Of a stretch of DNA of 48,049 nucleotides, positions 32,826-48,049 are shown piece by piece. Position 1 is the first letter of the stretch. Each line of letters begins with the position of its first letter. The translations under genes were made by a program, and so were the position numbers. Origin of the DNA: Burkholderiales bacterium (GTDB lineage: Bacteria > Pseudomonadota > Gammaproteobacteria > Burkholderiales > SG8-39); the NCBI GenBank assembly GCA_020848075.1, contig JADLAV010000074.1:1-48049 (forward strand), written 5' to 3'. A model generated the notes under the pieces. That model searched no databases. It was not told where the DNA came from and was given only the letters and a program-made list of their open reading frames with translations.

Positions 32826-33914
32826 CTACCTGCTTCGCGCTGCGCCGCGGATTACGGCAGCAACCGTTCCGAGGATGAATGCGACGAGCGCAAGCGCATT
32901 CAACAGGCCCCCGGTCGCACGCCATGCATAGCTCGCCGCGAAGTCGCCCGCGACGCGCACGACGAGCGAGGCGTGCAGGAGGATGAGCGCGCCGTAGAAA
33001 GTGGGCGAATAGGGCACCGCCACCTTCAGCACTGCCGGAAAGATCACCGGCGCGTGGCCGAATACCATCGAGAAGACGAAGCCGAGCATGACCGCGTGCA
33101 CCGCGGCGTCGTACGCACCGGTTCCCGGTACGAGTCCGCCGGCCGCGAGAACGATCGCGCCCGCCAGCCCGAGCCAGAAGTAGCCCGAGAGCAGGCACAC
33201 CGCGATGAAGCGCGTGAGGCCCTGCTGGCGCACGGTCCGGCGCGCGATGTCCTGCTTGAGGAGCCACGCCGCGAGGGCGAGGAGCGCGGCGCCGAGCAGC
33301 ATCGTGCCGGCGCGGGGCGCCCCGACCGCGGCGCCTGCGCCGGCGATGGCGGCAGCGGCGATGGCGATGAAGAGCCTGCGCGCGAGCGGCGCCGGCGGGA
33401 GGAAGCGCGAGAGCTCCAGGCGCTCGCCCGCGATGGTGAGGACGAGAAAGGCGATCCACCACGGGATCACCGCGATGAGCGGAAGCCCGGCGAGCCAGAG
33501 CAGGTTTCCTGCGAGCCAGCTCGCGGCGCCGAGCGCGAGACAGACCATGTGCAGCGCCGGCTGGCGCACCAGCACGACGAGCGAGGCGGTGGCGAACACC
33601 GCGCTCGCGAGGACGAACAGCAGTGCGACAACGGGGAGCGGCGCACCGGCAGCCGCGGCGACGCCCGCGATCCCCGCGGCAAGCGGTGCGCCGTACGCCC
33701 AGAGGCAGGCGAGCGCTACCGCGCGCTCGAGACTGATCACCGTCCCGAAGAAGCCCGCGATCATCAGCGCGGCATGCATCCCGGGATCGATGGATGCGGG
33801 GAGCGGAACGTCCCAGCCGAGCCGCAAGAGCCCCGCGTCCACGCCCGCGGCGAGCGAGAGAAAGCCGAGCACGAGGAGCGGGACCCGGGCGAGGGCCGGA
33901 AGATCGCGCGGCAT
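32826..33914 (-). CDS. Polytopic membrane protein, possibly NnrS-like
   Basis: This 362-residue protein has about eleven or twelve hydrophobic helices. It has histidines in transmembrane context: PGMHAALMIAGFFG, ALHMVCLALG, and DAAVHAVMLGFVFSMVFGHAPVIFPAVL. The last motif recalls NnrS, a haem- and copper-containing membrane protein linked to nitrogen-oxide stress, but the match is partial and I am not sure of the family. It is the last gene of a minus-strand run with a MIP18/SufT-type protein 40 bp upstream. A GTG one codon earlier (33917) is an alternative start. Confidence 0.55.
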   Translation of the reverse strand: MPRDLPALARVPLLVLGFLSLAAGVDAGLLRLGWDVPLPASIDPGMHAALMIAGFFGTVISLERAVALACLWAYGAPLAAGIAGVAAAAGAPLPVVALLFVLASAVFATASLVVLVRQPALHMVCLALGAASWLAGNLLWLAGLPLIAVIPWWIAFLVLTIAGERLELSRFLPPAPLARRLFIAIAAAAIAGAGAAVGAPRAGTMLLGAALLALAAWLLKQDIARRTVRQQGLTRFIAVCLLSGYFWLGLAGAIVLAAGGLVPGTGAYDAAVHAVMLGFVFSMVFGHAPVIFPAVLKVAVPYSPTFYGALILLHASLVVRVAGDFAASYAWRATGGLLNALALVAFILGTVAAVIRGAARSR

Positions 33915-33954
33915 CACGCGGCGGCGCAGGCGCGAGGTTGCATGTTCCGCCGGT

Positions 33955-34380
33955 TCACTTCCCCAGGCCCGATCGCCACCCGAAGCTGAGCCGCGCCATC
34001 TCGGACATCCGCTCGGGCGTCCACGGCGGATCCCACACCACCTCCACCATGACCCGCGCGTTGCGCGGCGCGATGCGCCGGATCACGGCGCGCGCCTCGT
34101 CCACGATCGAGCCGGTCGCGGGGCAGGCGGGCGAAGTCATCGTCATCGTGACGTAGATGCCGTCGTCCTTGATCTCCATGCCGTACACGAGCCCGAGGTC
34201 GACGACGTTCATGCCGGCCTCGGGATCCATCACCGCCATGAGCGCGTCGCGCACGTCGTCGTCGCTGGGCATCGGCCCGTCCGGGGCGGGTGCGCCGGCA
34301 GGCGTCTCGGCCGGCGGGCGGTCCGGCGCGGGCGCGGATCCGCCGCCGAAAAGTCGCTTCAACCCATCGATGACACTCAC
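33955..34380 (-). CDS. Metal-sulfur cluster biosynthesis factor, MIP18/DUF59 (SufT/PaaD-like)
   Basis: This 141-residue cytosolic protein contains a MIP18/DUF59 domain (about 50-135). It has the family order DPEAGMNVVDLGLVYG, VTMTMTSPACPATGSIV with the conserved cysteine, and a C-terminal VEVVWDPPWTPERMSEMAR. Members assist Fe-S cluster delivery (SufT, human CIAO2) or phenylacetate oxygenase (PaaD). A proline-rich linker occupies residues 15-45. The start is the GTG at 34380 preceded by GCGAGGA; the longer upstream frame overlaps the gamma-glutamyltransferase and is serine/arginine-rich noise. No paa or suf genes are adjacent. Confidence 0.82.
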   Translation of the reverse strand: MSVIDGLKRLFGGGSAPAPDRPPAETPAGAPAPDGPMPSDDDVRDALMAVMDPEAGMNVVDLGLVYGMEIKDDGIYVTMTMTSPACPATGSIVDEARAVIRRIAPRNARVMVEVVWDPPWTPERMSEMARLSFGWRSGLGK

Positions 34381-34414
34381 GGGCGTCCTCGCATGAATCC
34401 CTGGTGTTGCACGG

Positions 34415-39570
<5,156 letters not shown>

Positions 39571-39610
39571 CAGCCGGACGCCCCGCGGGCGACCCGCGCG
39601 CCATCGCGGC

Positions 39611-40345
39611 TCAGTGACGCAGGATCTTCGAGAGGAACTGGGCGGCGCGCTCGCTGCGCGGCTTGCCGAAGAAGTCGTCCTTCGGCGCATCCTCGACGAT
39701 CTCGCCCCGGTCCATGAAGATCACCCGGTTCGCGACCTCGCGCGCGAAGCCCATCTCGTGGGTGACGACCATCATGGTCATGCCTTCGGTGGCGAGCTCG
39801 ACCATCACGTCGAGCACCTCGTTGATCATCTCGGGATCGAGCGCCGAGGTCGGCTCGTCGAAGAGCATCGCGATCGGATCCATCGCGAGCGCACGCGCGA
39901 TCGCGACGCGCTGCTGCTGGCCGCCGGAGAGCTGCCCGGGGTACCTGGGCGCGTGCTCCTTCAGGCCGACGCGCTCGAGATAGCGGAGCGCGCGCTGAAC
40001 GGCCTCCTCGCGCGAGCGGTCGAGCACCTTCACCTGCGCAAGGGTGAGGTTGTCGACGACGCTCATGTGCGGAAAGAGCTCGAAGTGCTGGAACACCATC
40101 CCGACCCGCGCGCGCAGCCTGGGCAGGTCGGTCCGCGGGTCGCCGACCGATACCCCGTCCACGGTGATGCTGCCCTGCTGGAACGGCTCCAGCGCGTTCA
40201 CGCACTTGATGAGCGTCGACTTCCCCGAGCCGGAGGGGCCGCAGACCACCACCACCTCGCCCTTGTCGACGCCGGTCGTGCAGTCCTTGAGGACCTGGAA
40301 GGCGCCGTACCACTTGCTCACCTGGTTCATCTCGATCATTGCCAT
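39611..40345 (-). CDS. gltL: Glutamate/aspartate ABC transporter ATP-binding protein
   Basis: This ATPase of a polar amino-acid importer has 244 residues. Walker A is GPSGSGKS (36-43), a [10 protein letters not shown]-loop follows, the signature is LSGGQQQR, Walker B is [14 protein letters not shown] and the switch is VTHEM. It is very similar to GltL/GlnQ proteins. It ends the gltIJKL operon, 13 bp after gltK. The start is the ATG at 40345. Confidence 0.94.
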   Translation of the reverse strand: MAMIEMNQVSKWYGAFQVLKDCTTGVDKGEVVVVCGPSGSGKSTLIKCVNALEPFQQGSITVDGVSVGDPRTDLPRLRARVGMVFQHFELFPHMSVVDNLTLAQVKVLDRSREEAVQRALRYLERVGLKEHAPRYPGQLSGGQQQRVAIARALAMDPIAMLFDEPTSALDPEMINEVLDVMVELATEGMTMMVVTHEMGFAREVANRVIFMDRGEIVEDAPKDDFFGKPRSERAAQFLSKILRH

Positions 40346-40358
40346 TGCGGCGCTCCGG

Positions 40359-41057
40359 TCATGCTGGCCCGGGCACGGCGAGCCGCGTCTGCAGCCGCCT
40401 CACCTGGTGGGAAAGCAGGTAGCTGATGATGAAGTAGACGACCGCGACGAAGAGGTACATCTCGACCAGCCGCCCGTCGCGCTGCGCCACCTTGCTCGCC
40501 GCGCCGAGAAAGTCGGTGATCGACAGCACGTAGACGAGCGAGGTGTCCTGGAAGAGGATGATCGTCTGCGTGAGGAGCACCGGGAGCATGTTGCGGAACG
40601 CCTGCGGCAGCACGATCGCGGCCATCGTCTGCCGGTAGTTGAGCCCGAGCGCGTACCCGGCCCAGACCTGGCCGCGCGGGATCGACTGGATGCCGGCACG
40701 CATGATCTCGCAGTAGTAGGCCGCCTCGAAGAGCGTGAAGGTCACCACCGACGACATGAACGCGCCGACCTGGATCGGCTGCCGCGCGCCGATCAGCCAG
40801 CCGCCGATCCACGGCACCAGGAAATAGAACCAGAAGATCACCAGCACGAGCGGCACCGAGCGCATCAGGTTCACGTACGCGCCCGCCACCGCTGCGAGCA
40901 CCTTGAAGGCCGAGAGCCGCATCATGGCGAGCGCGGTCCCGAATACGACCCCGAGCGTCATGGCGAGCGCGGTGAGCGTCAGCGTGAACGTCATCCCCTC
41001 CCGGAAGAGGTAGGGGAGCGAGCGCCAGATGACGTCCCAGTCGAAGCCGGCGAACAC
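40359..41057 (-). CDS. gltK: Glutamate/aspartate ABC transporter permease
   Basis: This inner-membrane permease has 232 residues and about five transmembrane helices. It carries the HisMQ-type EAA loop [24 protein letters not shown] and [18 protein letters not shown]. The start is the GTG at 41057 with GAGAGG upstream; much longer open frame extends through gltJ in another reading but is spurious. It lies about 100 bp downstream of gltJ, a longer gap than usual for this operon, and pairs with gltJ as a heterodimer. Confidence 0.93.
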   Translation of the reverse strand: MFAGFDWDVIWRSLPYLFREGMTFTLTLTALAMTLGVVFGTALAMMRLSAFKVLAAVAGAYVNLMRSVPLVLVIFWFYFLVPWIGGWLIGARQPIQVGAFMSSVVTFTLFEAAYYCEIMRAGIQSIPRGQVWAGYALGLNYRQTMAAIVLPQAFRNMLPVLLTQTIILFQDTSLVYVLSITDFLGAASKVAQRDGRLVEMYLFVAVVYFIISYLLSHQVRRLQTRLAVPGPA

Positions 41058-41158
41058 GTGCGCCTCTCTATCCCTCGCCCCTCGCCCCACTCGCACGCAT
41101 CGCGCGGGCGAGGGGAACGTCGCGTGCGCGCTTCGGGGGCGCGAGCGGCGCAGCCATC

Positions 41159-41914
41159 TCAGTGGCCCGTCCGGGGTCCGCTGCCGCCGATCAGGCCTGG
41201 AACCGCGACGCGCCGCTCGATCTGCCGCATGCCCGCGACGACCACGGCATTCACCAGGATGTAGAGAACGGTCGCTGCGGTGAACGCCTCGAACACCTGG
41301 AAGGTGAATTCCTGCATCGCTCGTGCGCGCGCGGTAAGCTCGAGCAACCCGATCGTGAGCGCCACCGCGGAATTCTTGATGATGTTGAGGAACTCGGACG
41401 TGAGCGGCGGCAGGATGATGCGATACGCCTGTGGCAGCAGCACGTGGCGGTAGGTCTGGGCCAGCGTGAGCCCCATCGCCGTGCCGGCCATTCGCTGGCC
41501 GCGCGGCAGCGACGCGATGCCCGCCCGCACCTGCTCGGCGATGCGCGCCGAGGTGTAGAAGCCGAGGCACAGCGTCGCCGGGACGTAGGCCGCCCACGGC
41601 GGCGGCATCTGCTTGATCGCGTCGCCGAGCGCCTGCGGCACGAGCTCGGGCAGCACGAAGAACCACAGGAACATCTGCACGAGCAGCGGAACGTTGCGGA
41701 AGAGCTCGACGTAGGCGTTGCCGAAGCGCGTCGCCCAGCCGGCGGGCAGCGTGCGCGCCACGCCCACCACCGAGCCGGACGCGAGCGCGAGCACCCACGC
41801 CACGAGGGTGGTGGCGAGCGTCCAGGCGAGGCCGCCCAGCAGGTAGTGGAGCCACGTGCCGCTCGCGTCGGCCGCCCCCTGCCAGAAGATCCCCCAGTTC
41901 CACGTGTAGCTCAT
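41159..41914 (-). CDS. gltJ: Glutamate/aspartate ABC transporter permease
   Basis: This second permease subunit of the importer has 251 residues. Its opening MSYTWNWGIFWQ and FRNVPLLVQMFLWFFVLPE are typical of GltJ, and its EAA loop is RIAEQVRAGIASLPRGQRMAGTAMG. The start was set at the ATG at 41914, which has GGAGG five bases upstream; a GTG two codons earlier overlaps that Shine-Dalgarno sequence. It lies 99 bp after the binding protein gene. Confidence 0.94.
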   Translation of the reverse strand: MSYTWNWGIFWQGAADASGTWLHYLLGGLAWTLATTLVAWVLALASGSVVGVARTLPAGWATRFGNAYVELFRNVPLLVQMFLWFFVLPELVPQALGDAIKQMPPPWAAYVPATLCLGFYTSARIAEQVRAGIASLPRGQRMAGTAMGLTLAQTYRHVLLPQAYRIILPPLTSEFLNIIKNSAVALTIGLLELTARARAMQEFTFQVFEAFTAATVLYILVNAVVVAGMRQIERRVAVPGLIGGSGPRTGH

Positions 41915-42013
41915 CGGCACCTCCGTCCCCGAAGGCGGGCGTGCGCGCAGGCCGGCGCGCGGAGCGCTCGGGGATCGCAGGCCGCGGCCGCGCGGGCACC
42001 GCCGCCCCGTCCG

Positions 42014-42934
42014 TCACATGTACTTCGCCGGGTCGCCGGAATCCGTCGGGTTGTCGATCACCCTCTTGAACTGGGCGCTCATCGGCACGTTCAGGGTCAC
42101 CGCCTTCGGCGGGATCGGCTTCAGGAACCACTTGTCGTAGATCGCGTTGATCTCGCCGCTCTTGTAGATCCGCGTCATCGCGGCGTCCACCACGCGCTTG
42201 AAAGCGAGGTCGTCCCTGCGCAGCATGATGCCGTAGGGCTCCACGGTGTACGCCTCGGCGCCGATGATCCAGTCGCCGGGATTCTTCGCGTTCGCGACCA
42301 GGCCGTACAGGAGGATGTCGTCCATGAAGAACGCGACTGCGCGGCCTGTGTCGACCATCAGGAAAGCCTCCGCGTGATCCTTGGCCGGGATGATGTTCAT
42401 ACCGAGGTGCCGCTCCGCGTTGGCCTCGGTCAGCCACTTGATGTTCGTGGTGCCGGAGGTCGACACGACCGTCTTGCCCTTGAGGTCCGCGAGCGTCTTG
42501 ATGCCCGACGACTTCTTGGCGACGTACCGGGTCGCCGTCACGAAGTGCGTGATCGTGAAGGCCACCTGCTTCTGGCGCTCGAGGTTGTTGGTGGTCGAGC
42601 CGCACTCGAGGTCGGTCGTGCCGTTCGCCATCAGCGGGATGCGGGTGGCGGAGGTCACCGGGTTCAGCTTCACCTGGATGCCCGGCATCTTGAGCTCGGC
42701 CTTGACCGCGTCGACGATGCGCATGCAGAGATCCATCGCATACCCGACCACCTGCTGCTTGTCGTCGTAGTACGAGAAGGGGATGGACGAGTCGCGGTGG
42801 CCGAAGGTGATGGTGCCGCTCTCCTTGACCTTCTTCAGCGTGCCGGTGAGCGCCTGCGCGTGCGCCGGCGCGGCGAGCGCGGCGGCGAGCGCGGCCACCG
42901 CGAGCGCGAGAACGGGCGTTTTCATGATGGTCAT
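42014..42934 (-). CDS. gltI: Glutamate/aspartate periplasmic binding protein
   Basis: This 306-residue solute-binding protein has a signal peptide ending PAHA. Its pattern matches GltI/DEBP: GTITFGHRDSSIPFSYYDD, VVGYAMDLCMRIVD and TSGTTNIKWLTEAN. It would capture glutamate and aspartate for GltJKL. The start is the ATG at 42934 behind a GGAGGAGGA stretch; the ATG at 42925 is equally possible for the signal peptide. It is first in the operon. The C-terminal TDSGDPAKYM is a normal ending. Confidence 0.94.
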   Translation of the reverse strand: MTIMKTPVLALAVAALAAALAAPAHAQALTGTLKKVKESGTITFGHRDSSIPFSYYDDKQQVVGYAMDLCMRIVDAVKAELKMPGIQVKLNPVTSATRIPLMANGTTDLECGSTTNNLERQKQVAFTITHFVTATRYVAKKSSGIKTLADLKGKTVVSTSGTTNIKWLTEANAERHLGMNIIPAKDHAEAFLMVDTGRAVAFFMDDILLYGLVANAKNPGDWIIGAEAYTVEPYGIMLRRDDLAFKRVVDAAMTRIYKSGEINAIYDKWFLKPIPPKAVTLNVPMSAQFKRVIDNPTDSGDPAKYM

Positions 42935-43067
42935 TCCTCCTCCTCCTGGACGCGGCCGGCGGGCGGCGGCGGGCTGCTCGCGGGCGTGACGGCGCCGTCC
43001 GCGGCAGCCGCACGATTCTACGGACAACCCGCGCGGGTGTCCAAAACAGCCCGCGCCGGCGCGCGAG

Positions 43068-44432
43068 TCAGAGGAGCACCGGTGCGAGCGCCGCGGCGAG
43101 GATGCCCGCCGGCACGACCCACCGCAGGATCCACCGCAGCAGGGCCGCGCGCGCCGGCCGCAGGCGAAGCTCGTCGGCAAGGAGGCTTCCAGGCAGCACC
43201 CACCCTGCAAGCACCGCGATGCCGAGCCCGCCCGCGGGCAGCAGGACGTTCGAAGTGAGCTGATCGACGAGGTCGAACACCGTCGCCTGCGCGAGCGCGG
43301 GCACGAACCCGAGCGGATGCCAGTCCGCCCAGAGGTTGAACGAGAGTACCGTCGCGAACCCCCCGGCGAAGGCGGCCGCCGCGGGCACCGCGCTTGCCCG
43401 CGGTCGCGACCAGCCGAAGCGATGCGTGAGGAGCGCGGCGGCGACTTCGAGCATGGAGATCGCCGAGGCGAGCGCGGCGAAGAACAGCAGGATGAAGAAT
43501 GCGATGGCGGCGAGCACGCCGAACGGCATGCGGGCGAAGGCGAGCGGCAGCGTGACGAACACGAGACCCGGCCCGCTCGCGGGGTCGAGCGCGTTCGCGA
43601 ACACGAGCGGGAAGACGGCGAATCCGGCGAGGAACGAGATCGCCGTATCGGCGACTACGGCCGCGATCGCCGCGCGCCGCAGGTCGATCTCCGCGCCGGC
43701 GTAGGCGGCGTACGTGATCATCAACCCCATTCCGACGCCGATCGAGAAGAAGCCGAGCCCGAGCGCCTCGAGTGCGGTGCGCGCCGTCACGCTCTCCAGG
43801 TCGAGGTGGAACAGGAACGACAGCGTCGCGGTCAGGCCGCCGCCCGCCACCGCGTACGCGGCGAGGCCGACGAGCAGGACAACCAGCGCCGGCATCAGCG
43901 CCTTGCAGGCGGCCTCGATGCCGCCGCTCACGCCGCGCGCGACGATGGCGGCTGCGATGCCGACGAAGAGCGCGTGATAGCCAGTCAGCCGCAGCGGCGA
44001 GGCGAGCAGCGCATCGAAGCGCGCCTGCACCGCGCGCGGCTCGGTTCCGGCGAGCCCGTCGAGCGCCGTCTCGACGGCGTAGGCAATGGTCCAGCCGCCG
44101 ATCACGGAGTAGAAGCTGAGGATCAGGAGGCCCGCCGCAATGCCCAGGACGCCGAGCCATGCCCAGCGGACGGGCGCCCCGTGTCCCGCGGTGACGGCCG
44201 CGATGCTCGTCGCTGCGTCGCCGCCGCCGCGCCGCCCGATGGCGAACTCCGCGAACATGAGCGGCACCACGACCAGGGCGAGGCCCGCGAGATAGAACAA
44301 CACGAACGCGCTGCCGCCGTTCGAGCCCACCTCGTAGGGGAACTTCCAGATGCTGCCGAGCCCGACGGCCGAGCCGATGGTGGCGAGGATGAACCCGAGG
44401 TGGCCGGACCAGGTCTCCTTCGGCGCGACCAT
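43068..44432 (-). CDS. Sodium-dependent transporter, neurotransmitter:sodium symporter (SNF) family
   Basis: This sodium-coupled amino-acid or amine importer has 454 residues and about eleven to twelve helices. The family start WSGHLGFILATIGSAVGLGSIWKFPYEVGSNGG contains the substrate/sodium-site helix 1 (AVGLGSIWKFPY). GMGLMITYAAY and later LFFAALASAISMLE-type unwound helices are also visible, as in LeuT-like bacterial members. The start was set at the ATG at 44432 (MVAPKETW), dropping an arginine-rich upstream extension. The substrate is unknown. It is probably a single gene; the small acidic gene upstream is 49 bp away on the same strand. Confidence 0.9.
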   Translation of the reverse strand: MVAPKETWSGHLGFILATIGSAVGLGSIWKFPYEVGSNGGSAFVLFYLAGLALVVVPLMFAEFAIGRRGGGDAATSIAAVTAGHGAPVRWAWLGVLGIAAGLLILSFYSVIGGWTIAYAVETALDGLAGTEPRAVQARFDALLASPLRLTGYHALFVGIAAAIVARGVSGGIEAACKALMPALVVLLVGLAAYAVAGGGLTATLSFLFHLDLESVTARTALEALGLGFFSIGVGMGLMITYAAYAGAEIDLRRAAIAAVVADTAISFLAGFAVFPLVFANALDPASGPGLVFVTLPLAFARMPFGVLAAIAFFILLFFAALASAISMLEVAAALLTHRFGWSRPRASAVPAAAAFAGGFATVLSFNLWADWHPLGFVPALAQATVFDLVDQLTSNVLLPAGGLGIAVLAGWVLPGSLLADELRLRPARAALLRWILRWVVPAGILAAALAPVLL

Positions 44433-44481
44433 GCGCCGCCTTACGTGAACGTCCGGGTCGAAGGCACGAGCGCCGGGCGCC

Positions 44482-44763
44482 TCAATGCTCTTCGGTTCGC
44501 GGCACGGTCTCCTCGGCCGGCAGGCCGGTCTCGGCATCGACCCAGTCGGCGATGCCGATCTCGCTCTCGGCCTCTGCCACCGTCTCGCCGGGCTCGATCC
44601 CGCCCTCGGCCTCCGCCTGCATGTCCTGAACCGCCTCGAGGAGCGTGGCGAACGGCCCGTACTCCAGATCGTCGTCCCTGGACTGCCAGTAGAAGCCGTC
44701 GGGGCGCTCGATGATCCGGGTGCGGTCGTAGTCGGGGGGCGTTTCCGGGATGGCTTGTCTCAT
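44482..44763 (-). CDS. Small acidic hypothetical protein
   Basis: I do not recognise a named family for this 93-residue protein. It opens with RTRIIERPDGFYWQSRDDDLEYGPFATLLEAVQDM, a compact beta-beta-alpha pattern seen in small uncharacterised proteobacterial proteins. A strongly acidic second half (GETVAEAESEIGIADWVDAETG) follows. It has no cysteine, signal peptide or membrane segment. The ATG at 44763 was chosen; a GTG at 44790 is possible. It lies between uvrA (78 bp upstream) and the SNF transporter, all on the minus strand. Confidence 0.65.
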   Translation of the reverse strand: MRQAIPETPPDYDRTRIIERPDGFYWQSRDDDLEYGPFATLLEAVQDMQAEAEGGIEPGETVAEAESEIGIADWVDAETGLPAEETVPRTEEH

Positions 44764-44841
44764 GGGGGCTGCTCGCTGGTGGTCGTCCACCTCAGATTAG
44801 GCACCGCGGGGATCCTGTTCTTGAGATGCATCAAACCCGCT

Positions 44842-47676
<2,835 letters not shown>

Positions 47677-47763
47677 CCAGTCGAGTCCATCGTGCTCCGA
47701 GCTCCGTGCGGCGGCCTCGCGGCCCTCAGCACGGGGAACCCAACACTATACAAAGAACCGGCG

Positions 47764-47855
47764 GTCCGGCGCTAGTTGTGCAGCACGGGCAGCCCGGCGC
47801 TAGTTGTACAGCACGGGCAGTCCGGCGCTAGTTGTACAGCACGGGCAGTCCGGCG
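47764..47855. repeat. 28-bp tandem repeat, three full copies plus a partial
   Basis: The unit begins CTAGTTGT and ends CCCGGCG or TCCGGCG. Full copies lie at 47772-47799, 47800-47827 and 47828-47855, with a partial leading end (GTCCGGCG) at 47764-47771. Copies 2 and 3 are identical; copy 1 differs at two positions (G for A, C for T). There are no unique spacers between copies. It lies about 90 bp upstream of uvrA, next to the dispersed hairpin array. Confidence 0.9.
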
Positions 47856-47877
47856 CACCCCGATGGACAGGGCGGGT

Positions 47878-48015
47878 GTCACGCGAAGCGTGACGCGATG
47901 GTCTTTCATCCCCTCCTCTCCGAGGAGGGGTGTCACGCGAAGCGTGACGGGGCGGTGTCTGTCCTGTCCCCTCCTTTTCAAGGAGGGGTGTCACGCGAAG
48001 CGTGACGGGGTGGTT
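47878..48015. repeat. Dispersed hairpin repeat, locus 4 (three-unit array)
   Basis: Three identical hairpins GTCACGCGAAGCGTGAC lie at 47878-47894, 47933-47949 and 47991-48007. They alternate with stems CCCCTCCTC/GAGGAGGG(G) at 47911-47931 and CCCCTCCTT/AAGGAGGGG at 47969-47989. The last unit ends in GGGGTGGTT (48007-48015 region). The period is 55-58 bp. This is the most regular copy of the repeat family seen at 135, 19267 and 32647. Confidence 0.9.
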
Positions 48016-48049
48016 TCGGCGCATCGCTCCAGCGCGCCAGCGGCTGCGC

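Larger units (their letters stand above)
47677..48049. other. Repeat-rich intergenic region at the right end
   Basis: No gene was identified in the 373 bp to the window end. It contains the uvrA upstream region, three copies of a 28-bp tandem repeat and a three-fold hairpin-repeat array. Open frames through it are made of repeats and are not credible genes. Confidence 0.7.

Noticed and set aside
47677-47760. LexA/SOS box upstream of uvrA
   Set aside because: Searched by eye for CTGT-N8-ACAG; only half-like CTGTAC fragments inside the tandem repeat were found.
47764-47855. CRISPR array made of 28-bp repeats
   Set aside because: The repeat length fits, but copies are directly adjacent with no unique spacers, and no cas genes are present.

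Overview
The window is about 48 kb of very GC-rich bacterial chromosome. Gene density is high and coding shows extreme third-position G/C. The gene set suggests a Betaproteobacterium, probably related to Burkholderiales, Rhodocyclales or iron-oxidiser lineages: gltIJKL uptake operon, c-type cytochrome maturation by system I, 180-kDa-type NAD glutamate dehydrogenase, TAXI-TRAP uptake and an Mto/Mtr-type porin-cytochrome conduit. This assignment rests on gene content only. No phage, insertion sequence, integrase or CRISPR array was seen.

Layout. 1-6.6 kb: threonine dehydratase, a convergent amidohydrolase, tRNA-Ile(CAT), an IclR regulator, and a TAXI-TRAP transporter (fused permease plus binding protein). 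7.1-9.1 kb: a membrane diguanylate cyclase and a stand-alone cyclic-nucleotide-binding protein. 9.5-14.3 kb: the most notable locus, with two tandem monoheme cytochromes, a tetraheme NapC/CymA-type quinol dehydrogenase, a decaheme MtoA/MtrA/DmsE-family cytochrome and an MtoB/MtrB/PioB-family outer-membrane barrel. It is closed by a strong intrinsic terminator and preceded by an FNR-like box. 14.5-21.6 kb: the full cytochrome c maturation set, split into ccmEFGHI (+) and a converging ccmABCD (-). 21.8-29.6 kb: glutathione reductase, a small basic-tailed protein, NAD-glutamate dehydrogenase and a SIMPL-domain protein. 29.7-32.6 kb: an overlapping three-gene operon (MFS transporter, alpha/beta hydrolase, lipoprotein metallopeptidase). 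32.8-37.8 kb (-): CoA-binding protein, O-acetylhomoserine sulfhydrylase, gamma-glutamyltransferase, MIP18/SufT-type protein and a polytopic membrane protein. 37.9-39.6 kb: a ThDP enzyme. 39.6-42.9 kb (-): glutamate/aspartate ABC transporter. 43-47.7 kb (-): sodium:neurotransmitter-type symporter, a small acidic protein and uvrA.

Working together. The 9.5-14.3 kb genes can be read as one electron path of 16 c-hemes: outer-membrane MtoAB conduit, periplasmic monoheme shuttles, and inner-membrane tetraheme protein at the quinone pool. The adjacent Ccm genes could supply haem ligation for all of them. The direction (Fe(II) oxidation inward, or respiration outward) cannot be read from sequence. 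No MtrC/OmcA-like surface cytochrome is present in the window.

A dispersed, modular hairpin repeat occurs at four intergenic loci (near 135, 19267, 32647 and 47878). Its stem sequences change in a compensated way. At the right end it abuts three copies of a 28-bp tandem repeat.
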